A model generated the notes under the pieces. The model saw nothing but the letters and a program-made list of their open reading frames with translations, was not told where the DNA came from and did not search any database. The position numbers and the translations under genes were made by a program. Positions 22,289 to 33,056 of a DNA stretch of 64,000 nucleotides are shown one piece after another; position 1 is the stretch's first letter; each line of letters begins with the position of its first letter. Source of the stretch: Chamaelirium japonicum (lineage: Eukaryota; Streptophyta; Magnoliopsida; Liliales; Melanthiaceae); assembly GCA_947650365.1 (NCBI GenBank), contig OX393553.1, positions 71,565,729 through 71,629,728 of the forward strand, given 5' to 3'.

Positions 22289-22545
22289 TGACCTCTGGGA
22301 ATGACAAGTCCTCCAGAGCAAAGCCCCCTGCGGCGAAGCGGCCAAGGGTTGATCAGGGTCCCTCTGTCGGCGTCGGTGGCAACGCTGGTGGAGACTCAAA
22401 GGTCATGGTTCTTTCTTCGATCTTCTTTCCCAATTTCCTTAGGATCAGGGGATTCGAGAAATCCCAATTTCCCTTTTCTGTTCTTCCCCATCGTTTCTTC
22501 TTTCTTTGCCCCTTTTCAATCGGTTGAACAAATTAAATACAGAAA
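22289..22545 (+). pseudogene. Third, truncated copy of the small two-exon gene
   Basis: From ACCTCTGGGAATGACAAG on, this matches the 3' half of exon 1 and the start of the intron of the genes at 25141 and 38857. It includes PPAAKRPRVDQGPS and the GGAGACTCAAAG/GT donor. It breaks off in the intron at a run of A's. It has no start codon and no exon 2. Because it keeps intron sequence it arose by DNA-level duplication, not from mRNA. The Copia element is inserted 34 bp upstream. A Copia gag fragment of opposite strand abuts it downstream. Confidence 0.8.
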
Positions 22546-24318
22546 AAAAAAAAAAAACCAGGAGCTGTCGACAGTTGTCATCCTGCCACCATGGCACTCC
22601 ACTTACTTGTTGAACCATACCTTGTGCGAATAGATATGATGTGTGGCCCCGCTGTTGATTATCTAGTCCTGATCTGGTGTAGTATCAGTAGTAGTCATCA
22701 GGAGCTCCCCCACGTCGATACTCACCGATGAGGCATAATTTGCGGATCCATCATCTTTGACAACTACGTTGTCGTTAGATGACCCTAAACAATCTGGTCT
22801 TTCTACACCTTTCCACTTGCATTGCAATTTGTAGTACTCGGATCTACCGCACTTCCAGAACGAACCTTGCCTCTTCTTCTTCTTGCCCCCTCACTTGCAT
22901 CGTCAATAATTTGGCTTGGGTGTCTATAACCGCCTCACTTGCCCCCTTCAAACAAACTTCGTTCGAGAGAAGCATAGCTTTGACATCCTCCATCTTTATT
23001 GACTCATTTCCATAGAGCATCGTGAGCTTTAGATGCTCATAGGACTGGGATAACGAACCAAGAAGAAGTAGTGTTTTGTTCTTCTCCTTCATGTCTTCAT
23101 CAACATTGAGTAACTCTTCTGTCAATTGATTGAAGACCGAGAGATGCTCAGCAATCCTTGTACCTTCCGCCATCTAAAGATTGTAGATCTTCTGCTCAGG
23201 TACAACCGGTTCGTGAGCGACCGAGTCATGTACATGCCTTCCAAAGTTTTCCACAACTTTGCCGCAGAAACCTCTCTGGAGACGTCCGCCAACACAACCT
23301 TCGCGAGGCACATCCGAATGGCACCCACCGCCTTCAAATCATATTCAATTCACTCGTCATCCGATATCTTGTCCGGCTTGACGCCCTTCAAAGCTTGATG
23401 CAATCCGCATTGGATCAATGCATCTCGGACATGTATTTGCAACAAGCCAAAGTTGATCTCGCCATCAAACTTCTCGATCTCGAACTTCATATTCGAGCTG
23501 GAGAGTACCATCTCCGATTTGTTCACCTTCAACCTTAAGCGTTAGGAATCGCCTAACGAGAAGCTCTGATACCAGTTGTTGGTATCAGTTTTTCCACCGA
23601 AAGTTAAGCTCTGATGCCAGTTGTTGGGAATTCGATCCCACCACCGAGGCTCCACACAACGGAAAGGGACGTCAAAGGCGCGAAGAACTCCACCGGAAGT
23701 GGCGACCACCACCACCGAGAAAAACGAACGATCAATGCACACCAAAGCACCAAACACAAGAACACAAGATAATTTCAGGCAACGACGATCCATGGATTCA
23801 CTTAAAAAAGAAATACAAGGAGTAAAACTCCAACCAATCCCTCTTCCAACCCATAAAAAGATCACTCCCAAGGAACAAGAAGATACTGCAGCTCTCTCAC
23901 CCTAAGAACAAGAAAAACCCTCGCTCTAAACCGATGATGCTACCATCTCTTCGATCTCTCAAAAAGTCTTTAGATCCTTCATTCGATCTTTTTTTCTCAT
24001 CCCTAGGGATCCTTTTATAGCCCCAATTAAGTTCGTATAAGACATAGGAGAGAAGATAAAAACAAACTCTCAAAAGTTATCTCAAAAACCCACGAAAATC
24101 GCACCCGAAACCACGTCCCCCTGCATGCCTATCCGATACCTGGCGCCATGGGCACCAATTTCCTACACACAGAGCCAGGTCACCTCGGGTTGGCACCCAG
24201 GGCGCCAGGCCCTGTTTTTGCTCCGTCTTTGCTCCATCTTTGCTTTGCAGCCGCTCTGTCTTCTGTCATCTTTCGCACACGAACCTTGGACATGTTGAGG
24301 TCTTGTTTTAAGCCAACA
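22546..24318 (-). mobile_element. Copia fragment: LTR, primer site, gag and start of protease
   Basis: On the minus strand: LTR 23622-24318 (begins TGTTGGCTTAAAAC, ends TTCCCAACA), primer site, then gag from about 23532 leftward (MKFEIEKFDGEINFGLLQI, then LSVFNQLTEELLNVDEDM). A degraded zinc knuckle and a protease-like NSGATHHIYS near 22650 follow. It stops at 22546, so most of pol and the other LTR are absent. It is a broken fragment of a family different from the element at 12645. The LTR's outer end lies in an X-type repeat, suggesting it inserted there. Confidence 0.85.
23563..23621 (-). promoter_or_regulatory. Duplicated primer-binding site
   Basis: Two copies of the Met-tRNA-type site lie in tandem on the minus strand. 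One next to the LTR reads TGGCATCAGAGC (about 23608-23620). One 45 bp further in is the exact TGGTATCAGAGC (about 23563-23574). Both are preceded by CCAACAAC, so a short piece of LTR end plus primer site appears duplicated. Confidence 0.75.
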
Positions 24319-24661
24319 TTCTCAATATATGTATGGTTAATGACTCTCTTTTAGATTAGAGCCTATATCCTCCATATTCTTCCCAATAGAGAATATGGTT
24401 GCCACCCACCAGGGGATAGGAGAGTTGGCAAAGCAACTGATGTTTTAGTGATGAGGTTGTGGATTCAACTCTTCCTCCCCTCGATTTACCCAGGAGTGAA
24501 GTGGGAATTACCGAGTGGGTCGGGCATCACTCCCGGAGGGATTAGTCCGAGCTTGAAGTGGGCCATTGCCCGAAAGGTTTCGGGACACCCGCCGATCTCA
24601 AAAAAAAAAAAAAAGAGAATATGGTTGCCAAATTTTTCCAATTGAATCTAAAAATATATCT
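24319..24661 (+). repeat. Fragment of X-type repeat
   Basis: This matches 47190-47310 (TTAGATTAGAGCCTA.., AATAGAGAATATGGTTGCCA, ATATATCTACTTAC) and, inverted, 34690-34800. A SINE is inserted in the middle. Confidence 0.8.
24405..24613 (+). mobile_element. tRNA-type SINE with poly(A) tail
   Basis: The roughly 209-bp body is flanked by a perfect 17-bp target duplication AGAGAATATGGTTGCCA (24388-24404 and 24614-24630) and ends in about 14 A's. The head has an A-box-like AGTTGGCAAAGCAAC and a B-box-like GGATTCAACTC, as expected of a tRNA-derived pol III promoter. Homologous X copies without the SINE (47225-47290) give the empty site. The family resembles Au-type plant SINEs but I cannot assign it. 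Confidence 0.85.
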
Positions 24662-24892
24662 ACTTACACCTAGGGCTGGCAATTTTGGACCCAACACGGC
24701 ACGACCCGACACGAAGTTAACGGGTATGGGTCAAGGTTAAACTGGTTCGGGTCATAAACGGGTCAACACGATAGACCCGTTTAATAAACGGGTCGGGTTC
24801 GGGTTTAGGGTCTGGACACAGTAGACCCGTTTAAAATTCAATGGGTCATGTCAGGTCGGGTCGGGTCGGGTAAGGTCAGGTCTACCCGCAAT
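24662..24892. repeat. ACCCGACCCG-rich repeat
   Basis: The stretch starts AGGGCTGGCAATTTTGG and is filled with GGGTCGGGTC/GACCCG motifs and the inverted pair GACCCGTTT..AAACGGGTC. Such terminal and subterminal motifs are common in non-autonomous hAT-like plant elements. A similar stretch starts at 47516. No second terminus or target duplication could be fixed. Confidence 0.45.
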
Positions 24893-25140
24893 CCAATTTC
24901 TCGTATAATTCCAAACGGTAACTTGATCCCAACGGTCACTGGACAATGGACCGCCAAAAACACAATCTATAAGGAGATTGTTAGGGCTCTACTCGATCGT
25001 TTTATTACTGCGCCGCGTACCAGCTGCTCTATCTCTCCCGCTCTCCACCTCTTCGCCGACTTCAAACCCTAATCTCTCTCTCTCTCTTCGACCATCTTCA
25101 CACCCAAATCTCTCTCTCATTCTCCGTCCCTATTCCGGCA

Positions 25141-25902
25141 ATGGAGGACGACAACGACATGGATTGGGTCAAGCGAGCACGAGAGAATCCCGAGATCGCC
25201 GCCGAGGTGCTGATTGCATTATCCCGTCAGCCTCCGGCATCCGTGAATTCGCCTCAAGTTCCGGCTAGTGTCCCCAGGAGGAGGCCAAGGTCTCGGACCA
25301 TAACCTGCAGGGGATACGAGAAGCGGAGGCAGAGCGGCAGCGAACGAGCCCTGAGATGCCTCAGACCTCTGGGAAGGACAAATCCTCCAGAGCGAAACCC
25401 CCTGCGGCGAAGCGGTCAAGGGTTGATCAGGGTCCCTCCGGCGGCGTCGGTGGCAACGCTGGTGGAGACTCAAAGGTTATGGTTCTTTCTGCCATCTTCT
25501 TTCCCAATTTCTTAAGGATCAGGGGATTCAAGAAATCCCAATTTCCTTTTTCTGTTCTTCCCCATCGTTTCTTCTTTCTCTGCCCCTTTTCAATCGGTTG
25601 AACAAATTAAAAACAGAAAATTTCAAGAAAATTTTAATTAACAAAGATTTGGTGTTGGCTAATTTCAGGTGATTGTGTGCCAGGCTACTTCTTTGAGACT
25701 GAGAATTCGACTCCCCAAGCCCGTACAACAGCCACAAGATCAACTCCAGCAAATGGGTGCCGTGCAGAACTCCGAGGCTCCCATCCCAATCGGCCATGAT
25801 CACACCAGATGCCGGCCAGCAGTGCTCGAATCCCCAGCCTCCGGCTCTGCCTCCAGCTCCGGCTCCGGCTCCGGCTCCGGCTCCGAAGGGCGGCTCAAAT
25901 AG
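25141..25902 (+). pseudogene. Small two-exon gene, copy A (frameshifted)
   Basis: Exon 1 is 25141-25475 and exon 2 is 25669-25902, with a GT..AG intron 25476-25668. The layout is the same as the open copy at 38857-39607. It begins MEDDNDMDWVKRARENPEIA. Near 25305 one C of the copy B sequence is missing (ACCTGCAGG against ACCCTGCAGG), so exon 1 changes frame after about residue 55. Downstream, the copy B frame is still readable, with PPAAKRSRVDQGPSGG. Exon 2 is intact and ends in a longer Ser-Gly run and GRLK. The TATA-like site seen in copy B is shortened here. I do not recognise the family. Probably non-functional unless the short alternative product is used. Confidence 0.7.
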
Positions 25903-27297
25903 ATTTATTTTGCCCACATTGATCGATCATATCATTGTTTTGAATTAGTTCTAAACATAGAATTCATACACTATCCGTTCTCTTCGTAAATAGAAATGTA
26001 TTTTGCCCACATTGAAATCATACATACTATGGTTTTGAATTAGTTCTAAACATAGAATTCATACATCTTTAAAGTTAGCTAGAGCAGAGCCTCTCCCTCT
26101 TTATACAGGAACCAAATTGGGAGTGTACACTTTCTGTTTAGAATTTTTTATGACATGCAGTGGTCTTTATACTTATTTTATTTGCACGCAATTTTTGATA
26201 GAGATCGTACTGAATCAGGTGAATTTTAAAATGAATTTTTGGGATAATGTGCCTATAATTGACAGTTCAACAATTGGTGGCTGATTTCATAGGCAGCATA
26301 TTGATCGAATTGACAGTCCAACATTTGTTCTCGTTTTCAATTCTCGTTTTTAATGCGCCATCAACTAAATTTCGTTGTATGGACTATATGTATTGTTCAA
26401 TGACTTCTTTGACTCATGAGAAAAAAAGGGGTCTAAACTAACTTTTATTCTGATAATACACCCACTTTCCTCTGGTTTTATTAATCCTATAATTCACCTT
26501 GTGACGTTTTTGAATTTTACCCAAATATATCCTAAAATAATTTTTTACTCTTTCATTGCAAATGCTTGCATGCACCATGAGTAACCCACACCAGTAAAAG
26601 CCTAGAAAATAAGATTCAATCCTTAAAGAAAATGAATATAGAAAAAAGATCTGCAAAACCTCATCTAAATTTTTATTTATGGCCTACATCTCTTGATTGG
26701 TAACTCTTACTTTTCATCACTCTAGGTCATAACATAAATATTTACCCCCCCCCCCCCTTTTCTCTCGGTCTCACTCTCCAACCCAACCCAACCCCAAACA
26801 CTCACTCCAAAACTCACAAAACCCAAATGTCCACCACCAAAAATCATTAAAACTAAGCTATGAACATAAAGGAAAATTAAAACTGCATCATTATCGATCT
26901 AAAATCACATAAAATTATTTTCCTAAATTAATATACAATCCTAGCTCTCTCAAATCATGATTTAGTATTTTTAATAATGAATGTCGCGTCGTTTACAAGA
27001 ACACATGGTCAAACATCTATCGATATACATACCTGTTTTTTAAGGTTACGTGCACTGCTAGAAGAAAAAGATGCAATTCATTAATATCGAAGATTAGAGT
27101 AAGATAATTGGAATTTTCACTCTTCTTAAACTATATCCGACTTCTATATTACTTATTTCTATATCATTTGAGAGCATGGTTCAAATGTTCGTTATCAAGT
27201 CTCGTATAGGCAGGAAAAAAATCCGATGCGACTCGGCGATACGTCATGAACGAAACAAAGGGAAGAAGGCATATATATGGGGGCTCAGGCTTCCTAA
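25903..27297. other. Non-coding stretch downstream of gene copy A
   Basis: The first part is probably the 3' UTR, with GAATTAGTTCTAAACATAGAATTCATAC present twice. The rest is AT-rich with an 11-bp C run near 26750. It aligns with 40390-42150. No gene or RNA is recognised. Confidence 0.6.
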
Positions 27298-27800
27298 TTG
27301 CTATTGTGGTTCATTCTGATAAAAAATCTGCAGGAGATTCTAAAGTTATTTGTTGATTGCATGATCAACGACACCCTGGTTGTGGTTTATGCGGACCGCC
27401 AACAGATGAAAGCCCAGAGTAGTGAATGCCTCCGGCTCGCAAGTCTCCACTCCATGACAATCAACTTAACCAGAACAGGAGCTCCGGCTGAAATGTCAAA
27501 GATACTCAAACCGAAAGAGTTCCTGGATTTTATGGAACGATGGGACAGGCCGATGTACCTCTCAACCGGAGTTTTGGGAAAGCTCTATATGCAGAGCAGC
27601 CTCGGATCATGTGGAGAAGTCTGAAGCACCTCAGCAATCTTCGTATGACTGTGATCTTGAAGTAGAAGGTTTCGAGGGTTCTATAGAAGCTGCTGAAGGA
27701 TGCTATGATCGGATGCAGAGAAGTTGAAAGGAACAGATATGCTGAAATTGAGGACCGGGTGGTTCAGATGTAGCTGTGACGAAAGCGAGTCGTACAAGAT
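27298..27800 (+). pseudogene. RNA-dependent RNA polymerase (RDR) C-terminal fragment, copy A
   Basis: Plant RDRs make double-stranded RNA from single-stranded templates for small-RNA silencing. The reading frame here contains VDCMINDTLVVVYADRQQMK, ECLRLASLHS, GAPAEMSKILKPKEFLDFME and STGVLGKLY, matching the conserved stretch downstream of the catalytic loop in the RdRP family (PF05183). A GATAAAAAATCTGCAG acceptor-like site precedes it. The frame ends in TGA at 27622, but RDR-like coding (SYDCDLEVEGFEGSIEAAEG) continues in another frame to about 27710. Weak similarity continues to about 27780. The catalytic DxDGD region is absent. It is a relic of a host gene, likely of the RDR3-5 type. Confidence 0.8.
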
Positions 27801-27810
27801 GGCGTCTGAA

Positions 27811-29703
27811 ATAAAAAATTTATGCAAAGTTCCATAAATTGGACTTTGGCAATAGTAAATTTTTCCGAGGGTTCACTATCTGATTCTCTATACTATCTAG
27901 AATATATATTAAGAGCTTTATACTCTTTGTAAATTATATAGACTTCTCTTGCTCTTCTTGCTGTTGAAATTGCCAATAACAGTCTCAGGGCAATTAAATT
28001 TGGCTTTGAGAGAAAGATGTCACTCCATAAAAAAGAAGGGCAAGTTACAAAAACCTCCCTTGAACTATACACAGTATTTCATATTTATCCCCCTACTTTT
28101 TTTTGAACAATTTGATCCCTGAACTATGATCCATCTTCATTAAGCTCCCTCCATCATCTTTTTATCCCAAAAATATGTACGCCTATCAATTTCCAGAAAG
28201 GCTCAAAATTGTTTTAGGATATTTAGTTTATGCTTACTTGGGCAAGGGTATTTTCGGAATAAAAGTTGACAGAGGGGACTAAATGTAGACGAAGCATAGT
28301 TTAGGGATCAAATTTTTCAAAAAAAAGTTGAGGGACTAATATGAAATGAGGTGTACAGTTTTTGGAGGTTTTTGTGATTTGCCCTAAAAAGAAAACAAAA
28401 AATCGGCATAGTAAAAAATCTCCAGTTCAAGTTTGATGGAATTGGCACAAGGGGGTGTCGGTGCGCCGTCGATCATAGGTTTTGCCAATAAAATGACATC
28501 CTGTGACAATAGGGTGATCATCTTGGTAGTTAAGACGCGGCTTATGCGCTAGACTAGGCTAGTGGATTGTCGACCTATCTCATGGACAGAAGTGACACAA
28601 ATGGCAGTCCAACGGAAAGGGAGCAAAAAGTCTAATTTTACGTTTAAAATAAGCCATTGAAAGTAAAACTTAGATCAATATTACGTACCTATTAAATATC
28701 GAACACCAATCTATTCCAAACCAGGATAATTCTTCCTTGAGTATTATAGTGGTTATGTTCCTTTAATTTTTGAAATATTTTCTCTACTTTGATTTCCAAT
28801 AAGGTTTATTTATCCACTTCATTAGCTAGGATGAAATCATCAATCTCTTTGTACTTGTTAATTAGGTGTATTTAGACCTTCGAAATTCTGATGTGAGCAA
28901 CTTCTTTGACCCTTCTTGATTTATTCTCTATCCTCTTCACATCATACTTAGTGTTAGACCACATTTTAACATTTCTATGTATAACAATCATTTCGATGAT
29001 GGACCTTTACCTATGGGATGTTGGTACATCTATTTTTCTCAAAAAAGCAAAGAGGGAAGAATTGGAATCTTGATTTGTCTACAATGTTTCTCGTAGAACA
29101 TATATCTTGAACCAAAGAAACTAGATACCATTGATTGACTGAGGGGGGCGGGGAAAGGGGGGTTTCTTATTTAAATAAAATAATTTAAATTAATAGTAGA
29201 AAATAAAGATTACTATAAAAGATGTTTATTAAGTTTTTTTTTGTAAATAATGTTGATGTGCAAACTATTCCTATCTACGAACCTGGAATGTGTGTACAAA
29301 CCAATCCAAAACTTCATTTTTGAAACTAACTCTGGATCTTGTGCATGAAAGCCCTAGATCATGCGCATGATATCCAAAGAAACCCTGTTAATTGAGCTTC
29401 ATGGGCCAAGTTTCTGAGTGATGGAAGTAAAGAACATAGGAGACTACGGAATTCAACACTTCAACTACTTCGAAAGAACTTATTTTAAGTTGGGATCTGG
29501 CTTATAGGAGTTATGCTCAATATGTGCTAGGCACATTATAGTTTGCGGCCTTTAAGCTTTGGATAGAGTGTCCTGCTCTCTTTATATGAATCTATTCTTT
29601 GCAGAGTGCAGCCATTTCATCGAGACACACTATCCGATTTGTATTTAAATTTACTATTGCCAAAGTCCAATTTATGAAACTTTGCATAATATTATTAGTT
29701 CAG
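27811..29703. repeat. X repeat in copy A, with terminal inverted repeats
   Basis: The ends at about 27811-27862 and 29652-29703 are reverse complements over roughly 45-50 bp (core GGACTTTGGCAATAGTAAA and its complement). The interior matches the X copies at 33835-36380 (inverted) and 43101-43860. It includes the landmark GTGTCGGTGCGCC near 28457. No coding region is recognised. The terminal inverted repeats suggest a non-autonomous DNA transposon or a foldback, but the order of segments differs between copies, so its limits are uncertain. Confidence 0.55.
28037..28385. mobile_element. Foldback MITE, copy A
   Basis: The 349-bp element has long inverted arms: AGGGCAAGTTACAAAAACC at the left and TTTTGTGATTTGCCCT at the right. 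Each arm continues with the same ACTATACAC..TCATAT and TTGAACAATTTGATCCCTGAACTAT motifs. Flanking AAAAAGA on both sides suggests a 7-9 bp target duplication. The same insertion is in copy B (42752-43100), so it predates the block duplication. Confidence 0.8.
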
Positions 29704-30545
29704 AAATTATCCTATGGGTAGGTTGTACATGGAAAACAAGGTGATGAAGGTCGATCGCTAGTCAGATGCTATTGAGGATCCTTCTAGACTTTCGATATCG
29801 AATCGTTCCGACCACGTGGGATAACAAAGACCAATTGCAAAAGACGATTCTCCGATGAATCGATGCGGAACAAGCAATCACATTGTTTACTTTGAAGAAA
29901 ATAACCGCAAAACAATCACAGAGAGGGAGTCGAGAGATTTACGTGGAAACCCTTGCGGAAAAAAAATACGGGCGAAGATGATCAGATGATTCACTAGAAC
30001 GAAGAACCAAATAAAGTTACAAGCAACGTTCTACTCCAACAAGATGAACTCCCTTCGTCGAGAGCACCTCCTTCTTCTCCAAACCCTCTCCAAGCCTTCC
30101 TCAAAGTAAACAATGTTTCCTACACATCTTCCCAAAACCCTAAACCACTTTATATATTAAGGGAATACGTTACATAAGAATAATCCCAAAATTCCCTCAA
30201 ACAGCCCCAAAAGGAAAGTCAAAATGTGTATGACTTGGGCTGACTCATGCAGCCAGACACGGTCGTGCCCATGACCTGGGCAAGACATGCGCATGATCTC
30301 TTGTAGCCAGTCTCATCTTTCTGATGAAGGACACGTTGAGAAAGTCAGGCTCTAGGTCATGCGCACAACCACCTAGGAAAAGACGTTCGACTTTTCGAAT
30401 GACACGTCGACTTTTCTGGGGGGGTGGGTCGTGCGCACGAGCTGTCCAGTTTTGAGCCACATCTTCATCATGTGCTTCATCAGTCCTTGGTGCATGCACA
30501 CCTAGAAGACTAGCTAGCTATTTCCTAGAGACAAATTTCACCTAA
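29704..30545 (-). mobile_element. Probable LTR fragment, minus orientation
   Basis: On the minus strand this reads like the 3' half of a plant LTR: a TATATAAAGTGG TATA-type site near 30160, then a leader with TTTCCACGTAAATCTCTC and GTGATTGTTTTGCGG. No primer site or matching second LTR was found. The right part (about 30245-30545) is rich in CATGCGCATGA-type motifs. Family unassigned. Confidence 0.45.
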
Positions 30546-30627
30546 ACTCATGCAAATTAGGGACAACCAATCCCATCCTTCTCAAACTGGAGCCTTTTTA
30601 CTAGGCTGAGTTTTTATTTTCTTTTTA

Positions 30628-30870
30628 AGGTAAATTACAAGAACCCTCCTATGTACTATACACCTCATTTCATATTAGTCCCTCAACTTTTTTTTTTGAA
30701 CAATTTGATCCCTGAACTATGCTCCGCCTACATTTAGCCCCCTCGGTCAACTTTTATCCTGAAAATACCCTTGCCCAAGTAAGCGTAAATTAAATATTCT
30801 AAAACAATTTTGAGTCTTATTGGAAATTGATAGGCGTATTTTTGGGATAAAAATCTAATGGAGGGAGCTA
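30628..30870. mobile_element. Truncated relative of the foldback MITE
   Basis: It begins AAGGTAAATTACAAGAACC and carries the TTGAACAATTTGATCCCTGAACTATGC motif of the MITE at 28037. The middle is inverted relative to that copy and the second arm is missing. Confidence 0.7.
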
Positions 30871-31019
30871 AATACTAACTATGCTAAATCCGAGACCACC
30901 TTCTCCCGTAACGTGACCAGTGTGTGTCAGAAGTCGACTTATGTCGGATTAGGGGTTATGATTTTGAATCAAGATTAACTTTATCTCGTATTTTCCTTAT
31001 TCTAAGGCAGATTGAAGAA
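30871..31019. other. No feature seen
   Basis: Short AT-rich stretch between a MITE relic and an L1 fragment. Nothing recognised. Confidence 0.4.
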
Positions 31020-31610
31020 TAAAGCTTTCTCCCTTTTTGCGGACAAACTGAAATCCAAGCTCAAAGGTTGGAAGTCACCCTCTCCCTCGCCAGCAAAACG
31101 ATTCTCTTCAAGTCATTCTTGTCTTTTTTTCCTATATACTTCATGTCTACTATGCTTATCCCGCAAACAGTGATTAACAAACTTAATTCCATTCAACGAG
31201 ATTTCGATCTGGTGGGGTTTTGAATCTAGCAAGCACCACCTACTTGCTTGGTTGGAACAAATTCTTCAAACCCAAACTAGATGGCAACTTGGGTGTGCAG
31301 GACCTTGCAGTCGTCAACAAAGCCCTTCTTATGAAGCTGGCTGGGCTATTTCCAAATAAAAACCCAAATAATTAGTGGGTGCAAGTTCTCACTAAGATAT
31401 ACAGACCCCACTCGAGCTTCTGTCATCTCTTACCCAAGGCGGGAGTTTCACTGGTGTCACAAAGCCTACTCAAGGGGCCGACGTGGTGGTGCAAGTTCAA
31501 CATGGAAGGCAATTGGAGAACCCTCAGTCAATGGATTGAATGGCAACTATGCTTGGAGAAAACTACCAAGTTATCCTTCAAGTATGGCTCCATCATCCCG
31601 TGGACCATCT
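31020..31610 (+). mobile_element. L1-type LINE fragment, C-terminal part of ORF2
   Basis: Translation gives KLKSKLKGWK, then SLAGKTILFKSF (with a small frame change), PIYFMSTMLIPQTVINKLNS, HHLLAWNKFFKPKLDGNLGV and DLAVVNKALLMK. This is the thumb and zinc-binding region downstream of RT in plant L1 elements. It is degenerate with in-frame stops and frameshifts. It ends where a small TRIM begins, and the matching RNase H lies at 33360-33830. Confidence 0.85.
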
Positions 31611-31625
31611 AGAAGGTCACGAATC

Positions 31626-31925
31626 TGTTACGATTACCGTGCCCCCTCAAAACCGGTGATGAAAGATAAGGGGTCGGCAACAATATATAAGAAAGTGGAA
31701 CTCCCTCCCCTTTACCAATGTGGGACTATTCTCAAAACCCGCACGCATAAAGAGCGTTTCTCGATCGGAGGGAGAGAGAAGATCTCGATCAGAGGGCGAG
31801 AGAGGGTGTGATGGGATCACATGGAGGGGAGACGAGGTGGGGCCTAGCTCTGATACCATGTTACGATTCCTGTTTTTTTTCTTATTCTTTAAACTTCCAC
31901 TATCAAGGTGGGACTAATAGTAACA
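31626..31925 (-). mobile_element. Small TRIM-like element
   Basis: The right terminal repeat, 31859-31925, runs TGTTACGATTCC to AGTAACA. Immediately left of it, on the minus strand, is the primer site TGGTATCAGAGC (31847-31858). A second TGTTACGATT lies at 31626 and carries the TATATAAGAAAGTGGAACT and CAATGTGGGACTATTCTC motifs typical of plant small LTR elements. No coding capacity. The two terminal repeats are of unequal length and no target duplication was identified. Confidence 0.6.
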
Positions 31926-32297
31926 TTGCATCTAATGCCCCCCATCAAATGATATAAAGTATAAACCAACATCAGTTTGCTTAATAAAAGAAAGGAAAAA
32001 TATATCAAATATCATCATTTTTATTCTGTAAAGTAAAGATAGTGCCATGACGACCTGTAAGCAATTTATCCTGGAAACCCGATTGACCTACAAGTAGAAC
32101 AACCGAGGAAACCCAGCCAACCTGCAAGCAGATTAACCGGGGAACTGGCAAGGATCCCTAAGAATTATAGTGGAGGAAACTGACGGTGATGGAAGTCGGC
32201 AATGAAGGAGGCCAAAAGGGGAGAGATAAGCTAAGAGAGGTGTGGATGGATGAGACTCCATAGGAGGCAAGCATTCGGTCAAAGCAAGCACATGACA
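31926..32297. other. Unassigned sequence left of Cassandra
   Basis: No gene recognised. It is continuous with 33057-33360 once the Cassandra insertion is set aside. Short GGAAACC..CCTGCAAGC motifs recur at about 32075-32140. Confidence 0.4.
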
Positions 32298-33051
32298 TGT
32301 GACGACCAAGATCCAATAGGCCAATAGCCAAGAGCCAAGACTCCTGAGGCGGGAATGCCAAGATGGATGAGGTGAGGTGAGGTGAGGTGAGGTGTACAAG
32401 GCCATTAGTTAGCCCCACATCGTCTGGAGAGAAGGAGATCCTGAGCTACTTATATAATTTCCCCTCCCAAACATAGAAGACGCGTTTTAAAACCGTGCGC
32501 CGCTACGGATTTCATAAGAACTCCGTAGTTAAGCATGCTCGGGCGAGAGTAGTACCAGGATGGGTGACCACCCTGGGAAGTTCTCGTGCGGGCACGGGCA
32601 GAGCGGACAAAATCTTGTGTGTTTGGGGCGGATGTTACAAAATGGTATCAGAGCCGGTTCTCCTCGCAAAGGGGGGGTCTAACCCTACACGAGGACGTGT
32701 AGCCCTAAGGGGGGTGGATTGTGACGACCAAGATCCAATAGGCCAATAGCCAAGAACCAAGACTCCTGAGGCGAGAATGCCAAGATGGATGAGGTGAGGT
32801 GAGGTGTATAAGGCCATGAGTTAGCCCCACATCGTTTGGAGAGAAGGAGATCCTGAGCTACTTATATAATTTCCCCTCCCAAACATAGAAGACGCGTTTT
32901 AAAACCATGCGCCGCTACGGATTTCGTAAGAACTCCGTAGTTAAGCGTGCTCGGGCGAGAGTAGTACCAGGATGGGTGACCACCCTGGGAAGTTCTCATG
33001 CGGGCACGGGCAGAGCGGACAAAATCTTGTGTGTTTGGGGCGGATGGTACA
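32298..33051 (+). mobile_element. Cassandra TRIM, structurally complete
   Basis: The 754-bp element has LTRs at 32298-32639 and 32720-33051 (TGTGACGACC at the start, GATGTTACA or GATGGTACA at the end). The primer site TGGTATCAGAGCC is at 32643-32655, and a purine tract AAGGGGGGTGGA precedes the 3' LTR. A perfect 5-bp target duplication TGACA (32293-32297 and 33052-33056) flanks it. Each LTR holds a 5S rRNA-derived segment. The internal domain is only about 80 bp and non-coding, as is normal for the family. The LTRs are very similar, suggesting a young copy. Confidence 0.95.
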
Positions 33052-33056
33052 TGACA

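Larger units (their letters stand above)
24893..29350 (+). repeat. Duplicated block, copy A
   Basis: This direct repeat with 38613-43860 starts at TTTCTCGTATAATTCCAAACGG. In the same order it carries the small two-exon gene, its 3' region, a non-coding stretch, an RDR pseudogene fragment, a foldback MITE and X-repeat sequence. The blocks differ by many substitutions and large indels, so the duplication is not recent. Confidence 0.85.
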
